Part shown: in pieces, positions 40,201 to 54,085 of the stretch
How the letters are laid out: every line of letters starts with the position of its first letter
Position numbering within the stretch: the first letter of the stretch is position 1
NCBI RefSeq assembly: GCF_051401765.1
Contig: NW_027480530.1
Coordinates: 1,178,001 to 1,242,000, forward strand
Length of the DNA: 64,000 nucleotides
Direction: 5' to 3'
Source of the DNA: Calliopsis andreniformis
Taxonomy: Eukaryota; Arthropoda; Insecta; Hymenoptera; Andrenidae
Made by a program: the position numbers and the translations under genes
The notes under the pieces: model-generated
What the model was told of the DNA's origin: nothing
Databases searched by the model: none
The model's input: the letters and a program-made list of their open reading frames with translations, nothing else

Positions 40201-41985
40201 AGCTCCTGACACTGCTGCTGACACTGACACTGCTGCTGATCCTGAGCATGCGCCTGATGCTGCTCCTGACACTGACACTGATCCTGACACAGCTCCTGAC
40301 ACTCACACTGCTCCTGGCACAGCTCCTGACACTGACACTGCTCCTGACACTGCTCCTGACACTGCTCCTGCCACCGACACTGCTCCTGCCACTGCTCCTG
40401 TCACTGCTCCTGACACTGCTCCTGACACTGACACTGCTCCTGACACTGCTCCTGACACTGCTCCTGACACTGACACTGCTCCTGACACTGCTCCTGACAC
40501 TCACACTGCTGCTGATCCTGACAATGCTTCTGACACTGCTCCTGACACTGACGCTCACACTGCTCATGACTGCGACTCTGACACTGACACTGCTCACTTC
40601 ACAGACACTGATACTGCTCCTGTGTCTGACACTTGTCCTGAGACTGCTTCTGGCTCTTGCTGGTCCTGAAACTGCTCCTGACATTGCTCCTGACATTGAA
40701 GCTGGTCCTGACACACACACTGCACCTGGTACTGACACTGACACTGCTCCTGACACTGTCACTGCTCCTGACGCTGCTCCAGACACTGCAACTGACACTG
40801 GCACTGCCCCTGACACTGATACTGACACTGCTCCTGGCACTGCTCCTGACACTGACACTGCTGCTGATCCTGACAATGCTCCTGACACTGCTCCTGACAC
40901 TGATGCTGACACTGCTCATGACTGTGACACTGACACTGACACTGCTCCCGTCACAGACACTGACACTGATCCTGACGCTGACACTGCTCCTGTGTCTAAC
41001 ACTTGTCTTGAGGCTGCTTCTGACACTGGCTGGTCCTGACACTGCTCCTGACATTGCTCCTGACCTTGCCGCTGGTCCTGACACAGACACTGCACCTGGT
41101 ACTGACACTGACACTGCTCCTGACACTGTCACTGCTCCTGACGCTGCTCCAGACACTGACACTGCTCCTCACACTGCTCCTGACACAGACACTGCTGCTG
41201 ATCCTGTCAGTGCTGCTGACACGGCTCCTGAGACTGACACTGCTCCTGACACTGCTGCTGACACTGCTCCTGACACTTCTCCTGACACTGCTCGTGACAC
41301 TGACACTGCTCCATGGCACTGCTCCTGACACAGCTCCTGACACTGACCCTGCTCCTGACACTGCTCCTGACACTGCTCCAGACACTGACACTGCTCCAGG
41401 CACAGCTACTGTCACCGACACTGCTCCTGACACTGCTCCTGACACAACTCCTGACACTGACACTGGTCCTCACACTGCTCCTGACACTGACACTGCTCCT
41501 GACACTGCTCCTGACACAGACACTGCTACTGAACCTAACACTGCTCCTGACACTGCTCCAGACACTGACACTGCTCATGACACTGCTCCAGACACAGACA
41601 CTGCTGCTGATCCTTACAATGCTCCTGACACTGCACCTGAGACTGACACTGCTCCTGACACTGCTCCTGACACTGCTCCTGACACTGCTCCTGACACTGC
41701 CACTGCCCCTGCCACTGTTCCTAACACTGCTGCAGAAGCGGACACTGCTCCTGATACTGACACTGACACTGCTCCTGACACCGACACTGCTCCTGTCACT
41801 GCTCCTGACGCTGACACTGCTACTGACACTGCTCCTGACACTGACACTGCACCTGGCGCAGCTCCTGCCACTGACACTGCTCCTGACACTGCCCGCGACA
41901 CTGCTCCAGACACTGACACTGCTCCTGAGACAGCTCGTGACACTGACACTGCTCCTGCCACTGTTCCTGACACTGCTGCTCACAC
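37284..41985. repeat. Right arm of the large duplication, second part (pairs with 14,429-19,130)
   Basis: Offset 22,855. M1 slips are near 37487, 39274, 40664 and 41034; M2 slips are near 38235 and 41312. At the last M2 the usual TGA is changed to TGG (CCATGGCAC), so the stop comes four codons later. This is the last M2 in the window and marks the right end of the left domain. Confidence 0.93.
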
Positions 41986-43042
41986 TGACACTGCTCCTGA
42001 CACTGACACTGCTCCTGCCACTGCTCCTGACACAGCTCCTGACACTGCTCCTGACACTGCTCCTGACACTGCTCCTGACACTGGCACTGCTCCTGACACT
42101 GCTCCTGGCACTGACACTGCTCCTGACACTGCTCCTGACACTGACACTGGTCCTGACACTGCTCCTGAAACTGACACTGGTCCTCACACTGCTCCTGACA
42201 CTGACACTGCTCCTCACGCTGGTCCTGACTGTGATACTGCCCCTGAGACTGCTCCAGACACTGCTCCTGACACTGACACTGCTCCTGACACTGCTCCTGA
42301 CACTGCTCCTGACACTGGCACTGCTCCTGACACTGCTCCTGACACTGACACTGCTACTGACACTGCTCCTGACACTGACACTGCTGCTGATCCTGACGCT
42401 GATACTGCTCCTGTGTCTGACACTTGTCCTGACACTGCTCCTGACACTGCTCGCGACATTGCTCCAGACACTGACACTGCACCTGACACAGCTCGTCACA
42501 CTGCTGCTGACACTAACACTGCTTGTGGAACTGCTCCTGAAACTGACACTGCTCCTCACACAGCTCCTGACACTGGCACTGCTCTTGGCACTGCTCCTGA
42601 CACTGACACTGCTCCTGACACTGATACTGCTGCTGATCCTGACAAAGCTCCTGACACTGCTACTGACACTGCTCGTGACGTTGCTCCAGACTCTGACACT
42701 GCTCCTGACGCAGCTCGTGACGGTGACACTGCTCCTGCCACTGTTCCTGACACGGCTGCTCACACTGACACTGCTCCTGACACTGGCACTGGTCCTGACA
42801 CTGCTCCTGGCATTGACACTGGTCCTGACGCTGCTCCTGAAACAGACACTGATCCTCACACAGCTCCTGACACTGACACTGCTACTCACGCTGCTCCTGA
42901 CACTCACACTGCTGCTGATCCTGACAATGCTCTTGACACTGCTCGAGACACTGACACTGATACTGCACCTGACACAACTCCTGAAATAGCTCCTGTATCT
43001 GACACAGCTCCTGACACTGCTCCTGACACTGACACTGCTGCT
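41986..43042. repeat. Boundary mosaic between left and right domains
   Basis: Starts with left-domain order (GTGTCTGACACTTGTCC, GCTCGCGACATTGC, GCTTGTGGAACTGC) and passes into right-domain order (GGCATTGACACTGGTCC, CTCGAGACACTGAC, CTCCTGAAATAGC). The segment about 42,800-42,990 matches 49,058-49,248 (offset 6,258). No phase break. Confidence 0.8.
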
Positions 43043-44578
43043 GATCGTGAGAATTCTCCTGACACTGCTCCTGACACTGACACTGACACGGATCCTGACA
43101 CTGACACTGCTCCTCACTCTGCTCCTGACACTGGCACTGCTCCTGCCGCTGCTCCTGACACTGACATTGCTCCTGACACTGATACTGCTGCTGATCCTGA
43201 CAAAGCTCCTGACACTGCTACTGACACTGCTCGTGACGTTGCTCCAGACACTGACACTGCTCCTGACACAGCTCGTGACGGTGAGACTGCTCCTGCCACT
43301 GTTCCTGACACGGCTGCTCACACTGACACTGCTCCTGACACTGGCACTGGTCCTGACACTGCTCCTGACACTGACACTGCCGCTGACACTGCTCCTGACA
43401 CTGCTCGTGGCACAGACACTGCTCCTGACAGTGCTCCTGACACTGACACTGCCCCTCACACAGCTCCTGACACTGACACTGCTCCTGACACTGCTCCTGA
43501 CACAGACACTTCTGCTGATACTGACAATGCTCCTGTCACTGCTTCTGTCACTGCTCCTGATACTGACACACTCACGGCTACTGACACTGCTCCTGACACT
43601 GACACTGCACCTGACACTGCTCCAGACACTCCGCCTGACACTGACACTGCTCCTGACTCAGCTCCTGACACTGACACTGCTCCTGACACTGACACTACAC
43701 CTCAAACTGCTCCTGACACTCCTCCTGACACTGACACTGCTCCTGACGCTACTCCAGACACTGCAACTGACACAGGCACTGTTTCTGGTGCTGACACTGA
43801 CACTGCTACTGACACTGCCACTGCTCCTGACGCTACTCCAGACACTGACACTGCTCCTGACACTGCTCCAGGCACTCCTCCTGACACTGACACTGCTCCT
43901 GACACAGCTCCTAGCACTGACACTGCTCCTGACACTGACACTACACCTCAAACTGCTCCTGACACTCCTCCTGACACTGACACTGCTCCTGGCACTGCTC
44001 CTGACACTGACGCTGCTCCTGATGCTGACACTGACACAGCTCCTGGCACTGCTCCTGACGCTGCTCCTGACACTGCTCCTGACACAGGCGCTGCACCTGG
44101 TACTGACACTGACACTGCTCCTGACACAGGCACTGCTCCTCACGCTGGTTCTGACAATGATACTGCCCCTGAGACTGCTCCTGACGCTGACGCTGCTCAT
44201 GGCACTGCTCCTGGCACTGCTCCTGACACTGACACTGCTATTGATACTGACACTGACACTGCTCCTGACACCGACACTGCTCCTGTCACTGCCCCTGACG
44301 CTGACACTGCTCCTGACACTGCTCCTGACACTGACACTGCTCCTGGCGCAGCTCCTGCCACTGACACTGCTCCTGACACTGCTCCTGACACTGACACTGC
44401 TCATGGCACAGCTCCTGTCACTGCTCCTGGCACTGACACTGCTCCTGACACTGACACTGCTCCTGTGTCTGACACTTGTCCTGACACTGCTCCTGACACT
44501 GCCCGCGACATTGCTCCAGACACTGACACTGCTCCTGAGACAGCTCGTCACACTGCTGCTGACACTGACACTGCTGCT
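43043..44578. repeat. 1,536-bp tandem unit, copy 1 (GAATTC-marked)
   Basis: Starts with GATCGTGAGAATTCTCC (GAATTC at 43051-43056), then ACACGGATCCTGAC, ACAAAGCTCCTG, CTCGTGACGTTGC, ACTCACGGCTACTG, CTACACCTCAAACTG and CTATTGATACTGAC. Copy 2 follows at 1,536 bp and a third at 49,301. It contains GACTCAGCTCCTGAC with TGACTCA at 43654-43660. 1,536 is 256 hexamers and no slip occurs. Confidence 0.9.
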
Positions 44579-46114
44579 GATCCTGAGAATTCTCCTGACA
44601 CTGCTCCTGACACTGACACTGACACGGATCCTGACACTGACACTGCTCCTCACACTGCTCCTGACACTGGCAATGCTCCTGGCGCTGCTCCTGACACTGA
44701 CACCGCTCCTGACACTGATAATGCTGCTGATCCTGACAAAGCTCCTGACACTGCTACTGACACTGCTCGTGACGTTGCTCCAGACACTGACACTGCTCCT
44801 GACACAGCTCGTGACGGTGAGACTGCTCCTGCCACTGTTCCTGACACGGCTGCTCACACTGACACTGCTCCTGACACTGGCACTGGTCCTGACACTGCTC
44901 CTGGCACTGACACTGCCGCTGACACTGCTCCTAACACTGCTCGTGGCACAGACACTGCTCCTGACAATGCTCCTGACACTGACACTGCCCCTCACACAGC
45001 TCCTGACACTGACACTGCTCCTGACACTGCTCCTGACACAGACACTTCTGCTGATACTGACAATGATCCTGTCACTGCTTCTGTCACTGCTCCTGATACT
45101 GACACACTCACGGCTACTGACACTGCTCCTGACACTGACACTGCTCCTGACACTGCTCCAGACACTCCGCCTGACACTGACACTGCTCCTGACTCAGCTC
45201 CTGACACTGATACTGCTCCTGACACTGACACTACACCTCAAACTGCTCCTGACACTCCTCCTGACACTGACACTGCTCCTGACGCTACTCCAGACACTGC
45301 AACTGACACAGGCACTGTTTCTGGTGCTGACACTGACACAGCTACTGACACTGCCACTGCTCCTGACGCTACTCCAGACGCTGACACTGCTCCTGACACT
45401 GCTCCAGACACTCCTCCTGACACTGACACTGCTCCTGACACAGCTCCTGGCACTGACACTGCTCCTGACACTGACACTACACCTCAAACTGCTCCTGACA
45501 CTCCTCCTGACACTGACACTGCTCCTGGCACTGCTCCTGACACTGACGCTGCTCCTGATGCTGACACTGACACAGCTCCTGGCACTGCTCCTGACGCTGC
45601 TCCTGACACTGCTCCTGACACAGGCGCTGCACCTGGTACTAACACTGACACTGCTCCTGACACAGGCACTGCTCCTCACGCTGGTTCTGACAATGATACT
45701 GCCCCTGAGACTGCTCCTGACACTGACGCTGCTCATGGCACTGCTCCTGGCACTGCTCCTGACACTGACACTGCTATTGATACTGACACTGACACTGCTC
45801 CTGACACCGACACTGCTCCTGTCACTGCCCCTGACGCTGACACTGCTCCTGACACTGCTCCTGACACTGACACTGCTCCTGGCGCAGCTCCTGCCACTGA
45901 CACTGCTCCTGACACTGCTCCTGACACTGACACTGCTCATGGCACAGCTCCTGTCACTGCTCCTGGCACTGACACTGCTCCTGACACTGACACTGCTCCT
46001 GTGTCTGACACTTGTCCTGACACTGATCCTGACACTGCCCGCGACATTGCTCCCGACACTGACACTGCTCCTGAGACAGCTCGTCACACTGCTGCTGACA
46101 CTGACACTGCTTGT
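44579..46114. repeat. 1,536-bp tandem unit, copy 2
   Basis: Offset 1,536 from copy 1 and 4,722 to the third copy at 49,301. GAATTC is at 44587-44592. Private bases include GGTACTAACACTGAC at about 45,638 and GCTCCCGACACTG at about 46,048. It ends by joining a GCTTGTGGAACTGC context that copy 1 lacks. Confidence 0.9.
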
Positions 46115-49100
46115 GGAACTGCTCCTGAAACTGACACTGCTCCTCACACAGCTCCTGACACTGGCACTGCTCTTGGCACTGCTCCTGACACTGACACTGC
46201 TCCTGACACTGATACTGCTGCTGATCCTGACAAAGCTCCTGACACTGCTACTGACACTGCTCGTGACGTTGCTCCAGACACTGACACTGCTCCTGACACA
46301 GCTCGTGACGGTGACACTGCTCCTGCCACTGTTCCTGACACGGCTGCTCACACTGACACTGCTCCTGACACTGGCACTGGTCCTGACACTGCTCCTGACA
46401 CGGACACTGCTCCTGACACTGGCACTGGTCCTGACAATGCTCCTGACACTGACACTGCTCCTGACACTGCTCCTGAAACTGACACTGCTCCTCAAACTGC
46501 TCATGACACTGACGCTGCTCCTGACACAGACACTGCTGTTGATACTGACAATGCTCCTGACACTGCTCCTGACACAGACACTGCTCCGAACAATGCTCCT
46601 GACACTGACACTACTCTTGTCACTGACACTGGTCCTGACACTGCTTCTGACACTGGCACTGGTCCTGACACTGCCCCTGACTCTGACACTGCTCCTGTCA
46701 CTGACACTGGTCCTGACACTGCTTCTGACACTGTCACTGGTCCTGACACTGCCCCTGACACTGCCCCTGACACTGACACTGCTCCTGATACTGACACTGA
46801 CACTGCTGCTGACACAGCTACTGACACTGACACTGCTCCTGTCACTGCTCCTGACACAGACACTGCTACTGATACTGACAATGCTCCTGACGCTGCTCCT
46901 GGCACAGACATGGCTCCGAACGATGCTCCTGACACTGACACTGCTCCTGTCACTGACACTGGTCCTGACACTGCTTCTGACACTGGCACTGGTCCTGACA
47001 CTGCTCCTGACCCTGACACTCCTCCTGATGCTGACAATGCTCCTGATACTGCTCCTGACACGGACACTGCTCCGGACAATGCTCCTGACACTGACACTGC
47101 TCCTGTCACTGACACTGGTGCTGACACTGCTTCTGACACTGGCACTGGTCCCGACACTGCTCCTGGCACTTACCGTGCTCATGAAACAGCTCCTGACACT
47201 GCTCCTGACACTGACACTGACACGGATCCTGACACTGACACTGCTCCTCACACTGCTCCTGACACTGGCACTGTACCTGGCGCTGCTCCTGACACTGACA
47301 CTGCTCCTGACACTGTAACTGCTGCTGATCCTGACAAAGCTCCTGACACTGCTACTGACACTGCTCGTGACGTTGCTCCAGACACTGACACTGCTCCTGA
47401 CACAGCTCGTGACGGTGAGACTGCTCCTGCCACTGTTCCTAACACGGCTGCTCACACTGACACTGCTCCTGACACTGGCACTGGTCCTGACACTGCTCCT
47501 GACACTGACACTGCTGCTGACACTGCTCCTGACACTGCTCGTGGCAGAGACACTGCTCCTGACAATGCTCCTGACACTGACACTGCCGCTCACACAGCTC
47601 CTGACACTGACACTGCTCCTGACACTGCTCCTGACACAGACACTTCTGCTGATACTGACAATGCTCCTGTCACTGCTTCTGCCACTGCTCCTGATACTGA
47701 CACACTCACGGCTACTGACACTGCTCCTGACACTGACACTGCTCCTGACACTGCTCCAGACACTCCGCCTGACACTGACACTGCTCCTGACACTGACACT
47801 GACACTACACCTCAAACTGCTCCTGACACTCCTCCTGACACTGACACTGCTCCTGGCACTGCCACTGCTCCTGACGCTACTCCAGACGTTGACACTGCTC
47901 CTGACACTGCTCCAGACACTCCTCCTGACACTGACACTGCTCCTGACACAGCTCCTGGCACTGACACTGCTCCTGACACTGACACTACACCTCAAACTGC
48001 TCCTGACACTCCTCCTGACACTGACACTGCTCCTGACACTGCTCCTGAAACTGACACTGCTCCTCAAACTGCTCATGACACTGACGCTGCTCCTGACACA
48101 GACAATGCTCCTGACACTGCTCCTGACACAGACACTGCTCAGAACAATGCTCCTGACACTGACACTACTCTTGTCACTGACACTGGTCCTGACACTGCTT
48201 CTGACACTGGCACTGGTCCTGACACTGCCCCTGACTCTGACACTGCTCCTGTCACTGACACTGGTCCTGACACTGCTTCTGACACTGTCACTGGTCCTGA
48301 CACTGCCCCTGACACTGCCCCTGACACTGACACTGCTCCTGATACTGACACTGACACTGCTGCTGACACAGCTACTGACACTGATACTGCTCCTGTCACT
48401 GCTCCTGACACAGACACTGCTACTGATACTGACAATGCTCCTGACACTGCTCCTGGCACAGACATGGCTCCGAACGATGCTCCTGACACTGACGCTGCTC
48501 CTGTCACTGACACTGGTCCTGACACTGCTTCTGACACTGGCACTGGTCCTGACACTGCTCCTGACCCTGACACTCCTCCTGATGCTGACAATGCTCCTGA
48601 TACTGCTCCTGACACGGACACTGCTCCGGACAATGCTCCTGACACTGACACTGCTCCTGTCACTGACACTGGTGCTGACACTGCTTCTGACATTGGCACT
48701 GGTCCCGACACTGCTCCTGACACTTACCGTGCTCCTGAAACAGCTCCTGACACTGCTCCTGACACTGACACTGCTCCTGGCACAGCTCCTGACACTGGCG
48801 CTGCTCCTGATGCTGGCACTGACACTGCTCCTGGCACTGCTCCTGACGCTGCTCCTGACACTGCTCCTGACACAGGCACTGCTCCTGGTACTGACACTGA
48901 CACTGCTCCTGACACAGGCACTGTTTCTGGTACTGACACTGACACTGCTACTGACACTGCCACTGCTTCTGACGCTGCTTCAGACAATGCAACTGACACT
49001 GGCACGGCTCCTCACACTGCTCCTGACACTGCTCCTGACACTGACACTGCACCTGACACTGCTCCTGACATTGACACTGGTCCTGACGCTGCTCCTGAAA

Positions 49101-49300
49101 CAGACACTGATCCTCACACAGCTCCTGACACTGACACTGCTACTCACGCTGCTCCTGACACTCACACTGCTGCTGATCCTGACAATGCTCTTGACACTGC
49201 TCGAGACACTGACACTGATACTGCACCTGACACAACTCCTGAAATAGCTCCTGTATCTGACACAGCTCCTGACACTGCTCCTGACACTGACACTGCTGCT
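46115..49300. repeat. Rest of the 4,722-bp unit, with an internal 1,554-bp duplication
   Basis: Up to about 47,640 it matches 50,837-52,362 (offset 4,722). It carries a distinctive run with GACATGGCTCCGAACGATGC, CTGGTCCTGACACTGCCCC and GGCACTTACCGTGC. That run (46,501-47,169) recurs at about 48,055-48,723 (offset 1,554, 259 hexamers). 49,058-49,300 repeats the CTCGAGACACTGAC and CTCCTGAAATAGC segment from 42.8-43.0 kb. Confidence 0.88.
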
Positions 49301-52300
49301 GATCCTGAGAATTCTCCTGACACTGCTCCTGACACTGACACTGACACGGATCCTGACACTGACACTGCTCCTCACACTGCTCCTGACACTGGCACTGCTC
49401 CTGGCGCTGCTCCTGACACTGACACTGCTCCTGACACTGATACTGCTGCTGATCCTGACAAAGCTCCTGACACTGCTACTGACACTGCTCGTGACGTTGC
49501 TCCAGACACTGACACTGCTCCTGACACAGCTCGTGACGGTGAGACTGCTCCTGCCACTGTTCCTGACACGGCTGCTCACACTGACACTGCTCCTGACACT
49601 GGCACTGGTCCTGACACTGCTCCTGGCACTGACACTGCCGCTGACACTGCTCCTAACACTGCTCGTGGCACAGACACTGCTCCTGACAATGCTCCTGACA
49701 CTGACACTGCCCCTCACACAGCTCCTGACACTGGCACTGCTCCTGACACTGCTCCTGACACAGACACTTCTGCTGATACTGACAATGATCCTGTCACGGC
49801 TTCTGTCACTGCTCCTGATACTGACACACTCACGGCTACTGACACTGCTCCTGACACTGACACTGCTCCTGACACTGCTCCAGACACTCCGCCTGACACT
49901 GACACTGCTCCTGACTCAGCTCCTGACACTGACACTGCTCCTGACACTGACACTACTCCTCAAACTGCTCCTGACACTCCTCCTGACACTGACACTGCTC
50001 CTGACGCTACTCCAGACACTGCAACTGACACAGGCACTGTTTCTGGTGCTGACACTGACACTGCTACTGACACTGCCACTGCTCCTGACGCTACTCCAGA
50101 CGCTGACACTGCTCCTGACACTGCTCCAGACACTCCTCCTGACACTGACACTGCTCCTGACACAGCTCCTGGCACTGACACTGCTCCTGACACTGACACT
50201 ACACCTCAAACTGCTCCTGACACTCCTCCTGACACTGACACTGCTCCTGGCACTGCTCCTGACACTGACGCTGCTCCTGATGCTGACACTGACACAGCTC
50301 CTGGCACTGCTCCTGACGCTGCTCCTGACACTGCTCCTGACACAGGCGCTGCACCTGGTACTGACACTGACACTGCTCCTGACACAGGCACTGCTCCTCA
50401 CGCTGGTTCTGACAATGATACTGCCCCTGAGACTGCTCCTGACACTGACGCTGCTCATGGCACTGCTCCTGGCACTGCTCCTGACACTGACACTGCTATT
50501 GATACTGACACTGACACTGCTCCTGACACCGACACTGCTCCTGTCACTGCCCCTGACGCTGACACTGCTCCTGACACTGCTCCTGACACTGACACTGCTC
50601 CTGGCGCAGCTCCGGCCACTGACACTGCTCCTGACACTGCTCCTGACACCGGCACTGCTCATGGCACAGCTCCTGTCACTGCTCCTGGCACTGACACTGC
50701 TCCTGACACTGACACTGCTCCTGTGTCTGACACTTGTCCTGACACTGCTCCTGACACTGCCCGCGACATTGCTCCAGACACTGACACTGCTCCTGAGACA
50801 GCTCGTCACACTGCTGCTGACACTGACACTGCTTGTGGAACTGCTCCTGAAACTGACACTGCTCCTCACACAGCTCCTGACACTGGCACTGCTCTTGGCA
50901 CTGCTCCTGACACTGACACTGCTCCTGACACTGATACTGCTGCTGATCCTGACAAAGCTCCTGACACTGCTACTGACACTGCTCGTGACGTTGCTCCAGA
51001 CACTGACACTGCTCCTGACACAGCTCGTGACGGTGACACTGCTCCTGCCACTGTTCCTGACACGGCTGCTCACACTGACACTGCTCCTGACACTGGCACT
51101 GGTCCTGACACTGCTCCTGACACGGACACTGCTCCTGACACTGGCACTGGTCCTGACAATGCTCCTGACACTGACACTGCTCCTGACACTGCTCCTGAAA
51201 CTGACACTGCTCCTCAAACTGCTCATGACACTGACGCTGCTCCTGACACAGACACTGCTGTTGATACTGACAATGCTCCTGACACTGCTCCTGACACAGA
51301 CACTGCTCCGAACAATGCTCCTGACACTGACACTACTCTTGTCACTGACACTGGTCCTGACACTGCTTCTGTCACTGGCACTGGTCCTGACACTGCCCCT
51401 GACTCTGACACTGCTCCTGTCACTGACACTGGTCCTGACACTGCTTCTGACACTGTCACTGGTCCTGACACTGCCCCTGACACTGCCCCTGACACTGACA
51501 CTGCTCCTGATACTGACACTGACACTGCTGCTGACACAGCTACTGACACTGACACTGCTCCTGTCACTGCTCCTGACACAGACACTGCTACTGATACTGA
51601 CAATGCTCCTGACGCTGCTCCTGGCACAGACATGGCTCCGAACGATGCTCCTGACACTGACACTGCTCCTGTCACTGACACTGGTCCTGACACTGCTCCT
51701 GACACTGGCACTGGTCCTGACACTGCTCCTGACCCTGACACTCCTCCTGATGCTGACAATGCTCCTGATACTGCTCCTGACACGGACACTGCTCCGGACA
51801 ATGCTCCTGACACTGACACTGCTCCTGTCACTGACACTGGTGCTGACACTGCTTCTGACACTGGCACTGGTCCCGACACTGCTCCTGGCACTTACCGTGC
51901 TCATGAAACAGCTCCTGACACTGCTCCTGACACTGACACTGACACGGATCCTGACACTGACACTGCTCCTCACACTGCTCCTGACACTGGCACTGTACCT
52001 GGCGCTGCTCCTGACACTGACACTGCTCCTGACACTGTAACTGCTGCTGATCCTGACAAAGCTCCTGACACTGCTACTGACACTGCTCGTGACGTTGCTC
52101 CAGACACTGACACTGCTCCTGACACAGCTCGTGACGGTGAGACTGCTCCTGCCACTGTTCCTAACACGGCTGCTCACACTGACACTGCTCCTGACACTGG
52201 CACTGGTCCTGACACTGCTCCTGACACTGACACTGCTGCTGACACTGCTCCTGACACTGCTCGTGGCACAGACACTGCTCCTGACAATGCTCCTGACACT

Positions 52301-52370
52301 GACACTGCCGCTCACACAGCTCCTGACACTGACACTGCTCCTGACACTGCTCCTGACACAGACACTGCTC
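49301..52370. repeat. Second copy of the 4,722-bp unit (first 3.07 kb)
   Basis: Pairs with 44,579-47,648 at offset 4,722. GAATTC is at 49309-49314. Differences are single bases, for example CTGTCACGGCTTCTG (about 49,790) for CTGTCACTGCTTCTG, CTCCGGCCACTGAC (about 50,610), and ACTACTCCTCAAAC (about 49,954) for ACTACACCTCAAAC. It ends where ACACAGACACTGC replaces ACACAGACACTTCTGC. Confidence 0.9.
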
Positions 52371-54085
52371 CTGACACTGCTCCTGACACTGACACTGCAC
52401 CTCACACTGCTCCTGGCACTGCCACTGGTCCTGACACTGCTCCTGAAACTGACACGGCTCCTCACACTGCTTCTGACACTGCTCCTGACACTGACACTGC
52501 ACCTGACACTGCTCCTGGCATTGACACTGGTCCTGACACTGCTCCTGAACCAGACACTGATCCTCACACAGCTCCTGACACTGACACTGCTACCCACGCT
52601 GCTCCTGACACTCACACTGCTGCTGATCCTGACAATGCTCTTGAAACTGCTCGAGACACTGACACTGATACTGCACCTGACACAACTACTGAAATAGCTC
52701 CTGTATCTGACACAGCTCCTGACACTGCTCCTGACAGTGACACTGCTGCTGATCCTGAGAATTCTCCTGACACTGCTCCTGACACTGACACTGACACGGA
52801 TCCTGACACTGACACTGCTCCTCACACTGCTCCTGACACTGGCACTGTACCTGGCGCTGCTCCTGACACTGACACTGCTCCTGACACTGTAACTGCTGCT
52901 GATCCTGACAAAGCTCCTGACACTGCTACTGACACTGCTCGTGACGTTGCTCCAGACACTGACACTGCTCCTGACACAGCTCGTGACGGTGAGACTGCTC
53001 CTGCCACTGTTCCTAACACGGCTGCTCACACTGACACTGCTCCTGACACTGGCACTGGTCCTGACACTGCTCCTGACACTGACACTGCTGCTGACACTGC
53101 TCCTGACACTGCTCGTGGCACAGACACTGCTCCTGACAATGCTCCTGACACTGACACTGCCGCTCACACAGCTCCTGACACTGACACTGCTCCTGACACT
53201 GCTCCTGACACAGACACTTCTGCTGATACTGACAATGCTCCTGTCACTGCTTCTGCCACTGCTCCTGATACTGACACACTCACGGCTACTGACACTGCTC
53301 CTGACACTGACACTGCTCCTGACACTGCTCCAGACACTCCGCCTGACACTGACACTGCTCCTGACACAGCTCCTGACACTGGCACTGCTCCTGACACTGA
53401 CACTACACCTCAAACTGCTCCTGACACTCCTCCTGACACTGACACTGCTCCTGACGCTACTCCAGACACTGCAACTGACACAGGCACTGTTTCTGGTACT
53501 GACACTGACACTGCTCCTGAAACTGACACTGCACCTGACACTGCTCCTGACACTGACACTGCACCTCACACTGCTCCTGGCGCTGCCACTGGTCCTGACA
53601 CTGCTCCTGAAACTGACACTGGTCCTCACACTGCTCCTGACACTGACACTGCTCCTCCCGCTGGTCCTGACTGTGATGCTGCCCCTGAGACTGCTCCAGA
53701 CACTGACACTGCTCCTGACACAGCTACTGTCACTGACACTGCTCCTGACACTGCTCCTGACACAACTCCTGACACTGTCACTGCTCCTGAACCTGACACT
53801 GCTCCTGACACTGCTCCAGACACTGACACTGACACTGCTCCTGAAACCACTTCTGACACAGCTCCTGACACTGACCCTGCTCCTGACACAGCTTCTGACA
53901 CTGACACTGCTCCAGACACTGCTCCTGACACAGCTCCTGACACTCCTCCTGACACTGACACTGCTCCTGACACAGCTCATGACACTGACTCTGCTCCTGA
54001 CACTGACACTACACCTCAAACTGCTCCTGACACTCCTCCTGACACTGACACTGCTCCTGTCACTGCTCCTGGCGCTGCTCCTGAC
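52371..54085. repeat. Block with an 852-bp echo of the preceding unit
   Basis: About 52,800-53,215 repeats 51,948-52,363 (offset 852, 142 hexamers). A GAATTC site is at 52759-52764. The later part (53.55-54.0 kb) resembles 62.4-62.8 kb, with CCTGACTGTGATACTG-like, CTCCTGAACCTGAC and AACCACTTCTGAC (AACTACTTCTGAC there) variants. The block ends at a CWS-type M1. Confidence 0.85.

Noticed and set aside
43654..43660. TGACTCA, an AP-1-like site (also at about 27,757, 45,190 and 49,912)
   Set aside because: It arises by one base change in the TGACACT context and is copied with its cassette. There is no promoter context.
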